From a virus, in IMG/VR virus record IMGVR_UViG_3300028045_000042, positions 1 to 37,090 of that record: a stretch of DNA of 37,090 nt. One strand, written 5' to 3'. Both the position numbers and the translations under genes were made by a program. How positions within the stretch are numbered: position 1 is the stretch's first letter; each line of letters starts with the position of its first letter. Below, piece after piece: positions 31,751 to 37,090 of the stretch. The notes under the pieces are model-generated. The model did no database searches, had not been told where the DNA came from, and was given only the letters and a program-made list of their open reading frames with translations.

Positions 31751-34015
31751 TTATTGGCTTAAGACAGAATCTTCCATAAATCCTAGTAAATTATTAGCAG
31801 TTCTGTAACCTCTACTCCAAAAATCATCTTCTTCTAAGCCACTGGAAGTAGCTTCAAATTCTGGTAATCTTTGTTCTCTATCAGCTCTTAGTATCATAAG
31901 CATTCCCATAGCAGACACTCTATCCGCATTAATATCTGCATTCCAAGCAATAGCTTCTTTAATATATCCTATACTACGTATTTTATGTAGATTTAATAAT
32001 ACTTCTTCTTTTTCTTCTCCTTCTTCTAAATGATATTGTTGGTAAGCAGTTTGTACCATCCAAGTAGCTTGTAGTCTTCTTCCCCAAGCATTTAACTTCT
32101 TTGATGAGTTACATCCTTTACTTTTATTTCCTATTTTAGAAATAGTGCCCATATCCATATCTTTAATAATTTCTGGAGTATCACATAGTAGATGTAAGCA
32201 ATTTTTATTTTTTAAATATGCATATAAACCTTTTTTATCATTCTCATAGTTAGCTTGTGCATTATAAAACATAAGTAATCTACGTGAAGTTTCATAACAA
32301 TCTTCTGCAGAAAATGTTCTTCCTGTATACTCAGCAACTATTCTATCTGTAAGAGTATTCATTACAAAGATAGAATATAAAGAATTAGTACCAGAATCAT
32401 CATCATCTATAGGGTCAATACCTGCTATGTATAATCCTGATGGAATACTATCATTTGCATTTTTATACGGCATTTCAAATATTTCAATAGCCCCTTCTTT
32501 ATCTTTATTGTCTTTAAATGGAAAATCTCTTACAGGCATAAGATTATCATCATTTTTCCATTCTACTCCTCCATCCCCATTAAGAGCTATTCTTCCTACC
32601 CAATGGGGAGAAATGAATTTAGCTAAGCTAGGCATTATATCACTCAAATAATCTTTAAGGTCTGCAGTAGGAAATACAGAACCTTCTTTCCGCATAATAG
32701 CTTCTTGCGGAGTAATAGGTCTTTCAGCTTTTTCTTGTATTAAAGTATTGGGGTCTGAAGCTGCTCTTTTAATTCTTACTCTATTATTAAGAAGTTCCAT
32801 CATAGCTTTCACTACATCAGAGTTTCCGTCTTTATCATAGCACCCTGCTCTGTTTAAATATTCAGGAAAAAAGAATCCACATGTATTTTTACCATCCTGG
32901 TTTTTATCAAAAATATTAGATATAGCAAGTATATTATAACCTCCAGGATAATAAAATAGCTCTTCTGCACCAGCAAAGTTAGCGCCCTCTGTACCACCAG
33001 TACCATAAGCTATCATAGTACCAAAAGCAAAATTACCATCTTCCACTGATGGACGGGCTATACCCCAAGCTTTAAGAATACAAGGGAACTTACCCATCTC
33101 CTCCCAGATAATGTAAGCCCCCCTTTTACCCCTTGCTTTGTCTGCATCATTTTTAAGTGTTACTCCCATAACCTCATTCTTAGTACCAAGTTCTGCATTA
33201 GAATCAGGGTCTTTATATCCCATTTTCCAATGCATCTCATTCCAAGAATCCTTCAAATCTCTAATGCGTGACCAAGGTGTATTCTTACCACAGTGATCTA
33301 CCATGTCAATGTATTTATTAAGTACCCCATCTTTAGTAAGATATTCTCTTTCATCTGCTATAGCAAAAGCTTTAATACCTTTATTAGCCTCTTGTGTAGC
33401 TCCAAGTACAAAATGTTTTGCAAGTCCAGCTCCTCCTTTAAAAGAAAATCCTTTACCTCTAGACTTAAGTACAGAACCATGTTGTCCTTCTTCTCTACAA
33501 TTTTCTAAGTAATGGAAGTATAAATAGTCTCCATCATATAAATTAGGAAAGTCTTCTACCCTTTCTGCTCTTTTACTACCTACTGTTATTTTGGTAAGAT
33601 ATATCCTTCCATAGTTGAGGTAGTAGTAAAAGTCCCCTGTAATCCATTCTCCGTCACTGTCACGTACCAGACCCTCTCTGCATCTTCTTGCTTCTTCTTT
33701 CCAGTGTTTGACATATGCAGATTGGGGGTGTGAGTTTGGGTATAAGTCTGTATAAGTTCCGTGTTTTTTGAAGTGTATACAGGGCTGTCTAAAGTAGTCC
33801 ATGTCTTCAAGTATGTGGGGATTGGTAATGTCCACGATGATTCTTCCATCATCTCTTTTAGGCATATCTTTGGCATAAGGTCTATTTTCTTTAGTTAATA
33901 CCTTAATAAATTCTATAGTATCATGAAACTCTACAAACTCATTCCTGATTTCTTTATCTAAATCTTCCCAATCTTTAACAGATAATTGAGTTTGTATTTT
34001 ATTAAATAGATACAT
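31751..34015 (-). CDS. terL: Terminase large subunit (ATPase-nuclease)
   Basis: The protein has 754 residues and is the motor that packages DNA into the procapsid. The ATPase part shows KSRGKGFSFKGG (184-195) in the Walker A place. Its Lys is shifted relative to classical GKS/T, as I recall for crAss-like terminases. YIIWEEMGKF (301-310) is the Walker B with the catalytic Glu, and AYGTGGTEG (336-344) is a possible coupling motif. The RNase-H-like nuclease shows AGIDPIDDDD (531-540; D534), HLLCDTPE (608-615) and WNADINADRVSAM (691-703; D694 and D698). Its start shares one base with the stop of the preceding 184-residue gene, and the portal gene follows. The length fits crAss-like large terminases. 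Confidence 0.9.
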   Translation of the reverse strand: MYLFNKIQTQLSVKDWEDLDKEIRNEFVEFHDTIEFIKVLTKENRPYAKDMPKRDDGRIIVDITNPHILEDMDYFRQPCIHFKKHGTYTDLYPNSHPQSAYVKHWKEEARRCREGLVRDSDGEWITGDFYYYLNYGRIYLTKITVGSKRAERVEDFPNLYDGDYLYFHYLENCREEGQHGSVLKSRGKGFSFKGGAGLAKHFVLGATQEANKGIKAFAIADEREYLTKDGVLNKYIDMVDHCGKNTPWSRIRDLKDSWNEMHWKMGYKDPDSNAELGTKNEVMGVTLKNDADKARGKRGAYIIWEEMGKFPCILKAWGIARPSVEDGNFAFGTMIAYGTGGTEGANFAGAEELFYYPGGYNILAISNIFDKNQDGKNTCGFFFPEYLNRAGCYDKDGNSDVVKAMMELLNNRVRIKRAASDPNTLIQEKAERPITPQEAIMRKEGSVFPTADLKDYLSDIMPSLAKFISPHWVGRIALNGDGGVEWKNDDNLMPVRDFPFKDNKDKEGAIEIFEMPYKNANDSIPSGLYIAGIDPIDDDDSGTNSLYSIFVMNTLTDRIVAEYTGRTFSAEDCYETSRRLLMFYNAQANYENDKKGLYAYLKNKNCLHLLCDTPEIIKDMDMGTISKIGNKSKGCNSSKKLNAWGRRLQATWMVQTAYQQYHLEEGEEKEEVLLNLHKIRSIGYIKEAIAWNADINADRVSAMGMLMILRADREQRLPEFEATSSGLEEDDFWSRGYRTANNLLGFMEDSVLSQ

Positions 34016-34569
34016 TAAACACCATCTTCAAACATTGCTTTTCCTTTACCTCCTCTAACAGTATCATCCTTTTTTTGAATCTGTTTCTTCACCTGTTCTT
34101 GCAATTCAAACATAGCTTCAGTTACTTTATGTAAAGAACCTAAAGAATCTATAATTTTTTTTACATCATGTATAGGCTTACCTCTGTCATCCATAGCTTG
34201 CATATCTACAGTACGTAAGAATTTTCTTACAGACTGTATAGCATATTGAGCATCTTCTAATAATAAAGTAGCTTCTGTTTCTTGCATACTATCATAAAAA
34301 CTACAAGCTTCATCAAATACATCATCAGGCTCCCATTTATCAGGAATTCCTATTATAACGGATTTAATAAGTTTTAGTTTCTCTTCAGGGTCTAACATGG
34401 TGGAGAAGTCTGACTTATAATCTACGTAAAAGTAAAGTGCAGCCATTTCTGATATAGCCACTTTTTTCCCTTTAGTTTTATCTCTTTTCCATAGGGCAGC
34501 AAAAGGCTTTAGCATTAATGCTGTAGGAGAAAAGGTAGCTTGGTCATTTTTTATTTCAAACAGCTCCAT
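34015..34569 (-). CDS. Helical protein beside terminase; small-terminase candidate
   Basis: A mostly helical 184-residue protein. Notable blocks are LMLKPFAALWKRDKTKGKK, ISEMAALYFYVDYKSDF, a central helix (EATLLLEDAQYAIQSVRKF), and a C-terminal helix (TEAMFELQEQVKKQIQKKDD) with a basic, Gly-rich end. It overlaps the preceding gene by 14 bases and shares one base with terL, so it is tightly coupled to terminase. Small terminase subunits are often helical and sit here, but no helix-turn-helix is obvious. The role is inferred from place. Confidence 0.55.
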   Translation of the reverse strand: MELFEIKNDQATFSPTALMLKPFAALWKRDKTKGKKVAISEMAALYFYVDYKSDFSTMLDPEEKLKLIKSVIIGIPDKWEPDDVFDEACSFYDSMQETEATLLLEDAQYAIQSVRKFLRTVDMQAMDDRGKPIHDVKKIIDSLGSLHKVTEAMFELQEQVKKQIQKKDDTVRGGKGKAMFEDGV

Positions 34570-34834
34570 CTTTTTTATCTTTCTTAATGTGAAAGGTAGT
34601 ATATGTATCTCCTACTTTCCATTTGTTAATCATAAGCTCATCTATGTGACGGATACTCCCATAAGTACCATGGCTACGTAATTTAGCTTGCAATAAGTCA
34701 AAATTATTTTGATCTAGCTCTATTTTAAGAGGGTGATTCTCTGTAAATAGATTATTAGGGTGGTCAGTAATGACATCAGCAATGTCATTAGCTAACCTCT
34801 CTAATGTAGTAAATTCATCTACTTCAAGTATCAT
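34556..34834 (-). CDS. Hypothetical protein (92 aa)
   Basis: The protein has 92 residues, with mixed helix and strand (LERLANDIADVITDHP, then LKIELDQNNFDLLQAKLRS) and a Lys-rich end (HIKKDKKDGAV). It has no membrane segment or known motif. Its start shares one base with the stop of the GroES-like gene and its end overlaps the next gene by 14 bases. It ends in TGA, one of the few TGA stops here. The family is not recognised. Confidence 0.6.
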   Translation of the reverse strand: MILEVDEFTTLERLANDIADVITDHPNNLFTENHPLKIELDQNNFDLLQAKLRSHGTYGSIRHIDELMINKWKVGDTYTTFHIKKDKKDGAV

Positions 34835-35235
34835 TAATTAGGATATTTATGTTTTTTACTAAATTTCTCTAATTGATTAGCAGTGATATCTGTACGTATA
34901 GCACCATGAGAGTCTCCTTCATCCTTACCTATCTTAGGCATAGTTAGAAATGTAGCATCTACCATATGCTCTTTAATAATACCATAAGTAGTATCATTAA
35001 GGGTAATTAACCTTCCAGCACCTCCCATTAAAACATAATTTCCTACTTTAATATCTGTTACATCATCTCCTACTGCTAATACTTTACAGCATTGATTTAG
35101 CTTTGCTTCTGCATTAGCTAGTGAAGCAGGATCTAATTGAATACTAGTTCTGCTAACATAATCTTTCCATTCAATTAGTATATTAGATTTTTTCATACTA
35201 ATACCTAATTTATTTTCCTCTTTCTTCTTATCCAT
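34834..35235 (-). CDS. GroES-like (Cpn10) co-chaperonin candidate
   Basis: The protein has 133 residues. The core CKVLAVGDDVTDIKVGNYV (50-68), then LMGGAGRLI and TTYGIIKEHMVDATF (82-96), follows the GroES pattern 'VLAVG...DIKVGD.V.F......Y.IV.E.DI.A'. The preceding NILIEWKDYVSRTSIQLDPA would be the first strand and mobile loop. A 35-residue charged C-terminal tail has no GroES counterpart. Phages encode GroES-like proteins (T4 gp31 is the known case) to fold their capsid protein with host GroEL. Its place three genes before the terminase, within the capsid operon, fits. An alternative start is M14. It shares one base with each neighbour. The match was made by eye. Confidence 0.6.
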   Translation of the reverse strand: MDKKKEENKLGISMKKSNILIEWKDYVSRTSIQLDPASLANAEAKLNQCCKVLAVGDDVTDIKVGNYVLMGGAGRLITLNDTTYGIIKEHMVDATFLTMPKIGKDEGDSHGAIRTDITANQLEKFSKKHKYPN

Positions 35236-35504
35236 TACTTTTTCTTTTTAACGTTTTTAGGACCATTATTTGCTTTTGCCTTTGTTTTTGGCTTAGTAGT
35301 TTTTTTAGCTACTACTTTTTTCTTAGCAGGTGCTTTAGGTTTTTTCTTTTCTCCAGTTTCAAAAACAGCTGTTCTATCTAAAAAAGGCTCTCCTTTATCA
35401 TTTATAAAATCATAAGCTTTTCCTACTTCAGCTTTAGTTATAGTTTCATTTCCTACGGTAAATTTTGTACCAGTAGTAGTTCTGGTTGCTTCTTTATAAT
35501 TCAT
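35235..35504 (-). CDS. Small protein with Lys-rich histone-H1-like tail
   Basis: The protein has 89 residues. The first 50 (NYKEATRTTTGTKFTVGNET, then KAEVGKAYDFINDKGEPFLD) look like a small folded domain. The last 38 are almost only Lys, Pro, Ala and Thr (KKKPKAPAKKKVVAKK, ending KNVKKKK), like histone H1 or AlgP tails. That suggests binding of DNA or RNA. It follows the 126-residue gene with a 1-base gap and shares one base with the GroES-like gene. A DNA-condensing or packaging-linked role is inferred only from charge. Confidence 0.6.
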   Translation of the reverse strand: MNYKEATRTTTGTKFTVGNETITKAEVGKAYDFINDKGEPFLDRTAVFETGEKKKPKAPAKKKVVAKKTTKPKTKAKANNGPKNVKKKK

Positions 35505-35505
35505 A

Positions 35506-35886
35506 TTATTTGGATTTAATTGTTTTTAAATATTTACTTTGTGTATTTTTATCTATAGCATACCACGGAGTAGGAGTTTTACCTTCTTTAATCTCTGCTT
35601 GTACTCTTAATGCATTAGTAGTATTCATAGGTCCCCAAGAAGATTTCCATATTAAAGGAGCTTCTTTTTTAGCTTTATCTATAGAGTTCATATATTTTCT
35701 ACGTACCTGATATTCATCATGAGTCTCAAAGCTATGTCTACCCGGTGATGTACTTTCAAATAATCTAAGTGTAATATCTTTAACTCCTTCTGAAGTAGCA
35801 TTAAGTTTTACTTCATAGTATTGTAATCCACTTTCTTCGTGAATATGTACTTTCTTTGGTACTGTACCTGTATTACTCTCGCTCAT
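35506..35886 (-). CDS. Hypothetical protein (126 aa)
   Basis: The protein has 126 residues and is soluble, with strands at the front (KKVHIHEESGLQYYEVKLNA, then VKDITLRLFES) and helices later (EYQVRRKYMNSIDKAKKEAP, ALRVQAEIKEG). It ends in a Lys-rich stretch. Its start overlaps the end of the HU/IHF-like gene by 14 bases. No known family was recognised. Its place in the early structural operon suggests a head or packaging role. Confidence 0.6.
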   Translation of the reverse strand: MSESNTGTVPKKVHIHEESGLQYYEVKLNATSEGVKDITLRLFESTSPGRHSFETHDEYQVRRKYMNSIDKAKKEAPLIWKSSWGPMNTTNALRVQAEIKEGKTPTPWYAIDKNTQSKYLKTIKSK

Positions 35887-36100
35887 CTGCTTTTCTTTTG
35901 TATTCTTCTAATTTATATTTACGTACTGCGAACTTCCCAAAGTGTGTTACCTGTACACTTTTAAAAGTCTCTGGCTTATTTTTTACTCCTTCTAACATTG
36001 TTTTTTTAATTAGCATAAATTGTGATACTGCTATTTCTTCTACTTGCTTTACAGTTAAATTATTTTTTTCAGCTATTGCTTTATAAATATTTTTAAGCAT
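35873..36100 (-). CDS. HU/IHF-like DNA-binding protein, armless form
   Basis: The protein has 75 residues. Two helices (LKNIYKAIAEKNNLTVKQVE, then EIAVSQFMLIKKTMLEGV) precede a beta hairpin VTHFGKFAVRKYK (51-63) that matches the GFGTFEVRERK strand of HU/IHF. The usual beta arm with the Pro that enters the DNA minor groove is absent. The protein ends 12 residues later in a charged tail. Short IHF-like proteins of this kind are conserved in crAss-like phages. It overlaps the preceding gene by 8 bases and the next by 14. A nucleoid-type or packaging role is likely. Confidence 0.75.
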   Translation of the reverse strand: MLKNIYKAIAEKNNLTVKQVEEIAVSQFMLIKKTMLEGVKNKPETFKSVQVTHFGKFAVRKYKLEEYKRKADERE

Positions 36101-36455
36101 CTATTTTAAAACTAAAGGCTAATAAAAATTCTTTTTTAGGCTCTACTATATACGCTTTTGAAATTTTATTTTCTTTTATAATATTCTTCTTGCGTAACCC
36201 AGAAAGATTATTATTCATACTAGCTTCAGAAAGACTAAGCTTATTACGTATCTTAAGTTTAGTATCATAATCAAAGATTATTTTCCATCTATGCTCTTCA
36301 GCAATATCTTTGAAGTTATGATTGTAATAAAGCAATTCAGCTAATACATCTAGTTCCTTACCTCTTAAATGTATTATTGGATTTAGTAGTTCTAAATACT
36401 GTCTAAAAAACTTTGATTCTGTTGTAGGGGGTAATGGTATAATCTTCTTCTCCAT
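36093..36455 (-). CDS. Winged-helix-like protein, possible regulator
   Basis: The protein has 120 residues. A first helical part (FFRQYLELLNPIIHLRGKEL, then DVLAELLYYNHNFKD) precedes a helix-turn-helix-like KLSLSEASMNNNLSGLRKK (about 72-90) and a wing-like end (NIIKENKISKAYIVEPKKEF). The pattern 'LRxKELDVLAELL ... LS.....L..LRKKxII' is similar to proteins in Bacteroidota phages as I recall, in which transcription control is suspected. It is the first gene after the promoter candidate at 36475-36505 and could bind the inverted repeat there. Confidence 0.65.
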   Translation of the reverse strand: MEKKIIPLPPTTESKFFRQYLELLNPIIHLRGKELDVLAELLYYNHNFKDIAEEHRWKIIFDYDTKLKIRNKLSLSEASMNNNLSGLRKKNIIKENKISKAYIVEPKKEFLLAFSFKIDA

Positions 36456-36464
36456 TTATAATTC

Positions 36465-36480
36465 CATTTGTTAGCAAATG
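36465..36480. promoter_or_regulatory. Inverted repeat overlapping the promoter; possible operator
   Basis: CATTTG-TTAG-CAAATG is a perfect 6-base inverted repeat with a 4-base centre. It covers most of the -7 box of the promoter candidate and ends 9 bases before the start codon of the winged-helix-like gene. A dimeric repressor site or a small mRNA hairpin are both possible. Short palindromes are common in AT-rich DNA. Confidence 0.4.
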
Positions 36481-36505
36481 TAATAATTAATTTACTAACA
36501 CCAAA
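36475..36505 (-). promoter_or_regulatory. Bacteroidota-type promoter for the structural gene cluster
   Basis: On the minus strand, TTTG (36502-36505) is followed after 19 bases by TACATTTG (36475-36482). This fits the Bacteroidota primary-sigma consensus TTTG, 19-21 bases, TAnnTTTG in every fixed base. The 79-base gap between the LamG-like and winged-helix-like genes is one of the few non-coding gaps in the window. Transcription would start near 36468, leaving a leader of about 12 bases. Confidence 0.55.
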
Positions 36506-36534
36506 TATTAGATTATAAATTTACTTTTTGCTTA

Positions 36535-37090
36535 TCATGGATAAATTGCATATTTATTATTAAGGTCATTACGTACAGCAGTAATTTCACTAGCTGTTAA
36601 TATTCCATCATACATTCTGAATTCAGCTAATTGAAAATCTTTAGGTGCACCGCCACCTCTTTGTCCAATAATTGCAGGTCCTCCCATATTAGGATTACCT
36701 GGATTAGGATTGGTATTCATTAATAATGCACCATTTAAATTAAACGCATGAGATGTACCAATTTCTTCTACCCAATCAATTAAATGGCTATTTAGTATAT
36801 CAGGAGCAGCAGGTCCAAAATCTGTATCTCCTGAACCATGAACTATGTCTACTCTAGGAACAGAAGGGGCAACTTGTAACCAATGTATAGAACTTAAACT
36901 TAATGGGGCTCCTGCTGTATTAGTTCCCATTTTTGATACCATAAATGCTGTATATGGAACACTAAGTCTTCCGTTAAGAGGAAATGCTAAGTTATCGTTA
37001 ATACCATCAAATTGTATATACGGCATATTATTTGCCCCAAATCCACTATCTCTATATATAGGTTGCCTTAAAAATGCAGCTTGAACAAAA
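36535..37090 (-). CDS. LamG/concanavalin-like lectin domain protein (partial, N-terminus outside window)
   Basis: The frame is open from the right edge to TGA at 36535, giving 184 visible residues. Although an ATG lies at 37026, the 21 codons before it are open and continue the fold (QAAFLRQPIYRDSGFGANN), so the gene begins outside. YIQFDGINDNLAFPL is the typical first LamG strand. IIGQRGGGAPKDFQLAEFRM with YDGILTASEITAVRNDLN is the typical last strand plus C-terminal helix. The fold binds carbohydrates or acts as a fibre tip. It precedes the structural cluster and is separated from it by a promoter. A host-surface-binding protein is inferred. Confidence 0.75.
   Translation of the reverse strand, partial: FVQAAFLRQPIYRDSGFGANNMPYIQFDGINDNLAFPLNGRLSVPYTAFMVSKMGTNTAGAPLSLSSIHWLQVAPSVPRVDIVHGSGDTDFGPAAPDILNSHLIDWVEEIGTSHAFNLNGALLMNTNPNPGNPNMGGPAIIGQRGGGAPKDFQLAEFRMYDGILTASEITAVRNDLNNKYAIYP

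Noticed and set aside
36535-37026. LamG-like protein as a complete gene starting at ATG 37026
   Set aside because: The frame stays open for 21 more codons to the window edge and the extra residues fit the usual start of the fold, so the gene is cut by the window.
1-37090. tRNA genes, CRISPR arrays, insertion sequences, integrase or attachment sites
   Set aside because: Gaps between genes are all about 100 bases or less, no cloverleaf or spaced direct repeats were seen, and no transposase or integrase motif appears in any frame examined.

Overview
The window looks like the structural (virion) half of a tailed phage related to the crAss-like phages (order Crassvirales), which infect Bacteroidota. 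The call rests on gene order and on several proteins that resemble that group: a 754-residue large terminase with a displaced Walker-A lysine, an 847-residue portal with a long charged, Q-rich tail, a 494-residue major capsid protein, a small HU/IHF-like protein, a 1518-residue tail 'stabilisation/muzzle' type protein with an N-terminal FIKGMNQD block, and several very large cargo-type proteins after it. The DNA is AT-rich, start codons lack strong Shine-Dalgarno sites, and one promoter matches the Bacteroidota pattern (TTTG, 19 bases, TAnnTTTG). All family calls were made by eye from the sequence without any database search.

Every supported gene is on the minus strand, so transcription runs from high to low coordinates. 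Genes are packed with 1-14 base overlaps or short gaps, and no gene-free stretch exceeds about 100 bases. TAA, TAG and TGA all serve as stops, so there is no sign of the stop-codon reassignment known in some crAss-like phages. No tRNA, CRISPR array, insertion sequence or integrase was seen.

Layout in transcription order. 37090-36535: 3' end of a LamG-like (lectin fold) protein that runs off the edge. 36505-34015: a promoter, then small genes (winged-helix-like, HU/IHF-like, two unknowns, a Lys-rich protein, a GroES-like co-chaperonin candidate, a helical protein beside the terminase). 34015-26355: terminase, portal, scaffold-like protein and major capsid protein, the last with its own terminator. 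26274-22340: a conserved capsid-adjacent protein, a neck/ring protein, a coiled-coil protein, a fibre-like protein, and a second abundant-looking structural protein that also ends in a terminator. 22256-18366: a Cys-rich protein, two collagen-like proteins, a small protein and a fibre. 18342-16999: a lysis group (holin candidate, M15 peptidase endolysin, membrane-anchored spanin candidate). 16979-13352: a gp4-like tail/neck protein, two small proteins, a fibre with a jelly-roll-like tip, a small membrane protein and a ring protein. 13352-1: the muzzle-like protein and three large cargo/ejection-type proteins, the last cut by the window edge.

The left-hand cargo region is the least ordinary part. 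The 677-residue protein has an EAQSD block resembling a domain of phage and plasmid 'polyvalent' proteins. The 1305-residue protein has a HEYDH (HExxH) zinc-protease motif and a C-terminal lysozyme/transglycosylase-like domain. The partial protein shares a 55-residue segment (42 identical) with the 677-residue protein. A 15-residue double-Gly repeat recurs in the 1305-residue and partial proteins, often next to domain borders. Together they suggest a mosaic, enzyme-bearing cargo delivered into the host at infection; this is inference.
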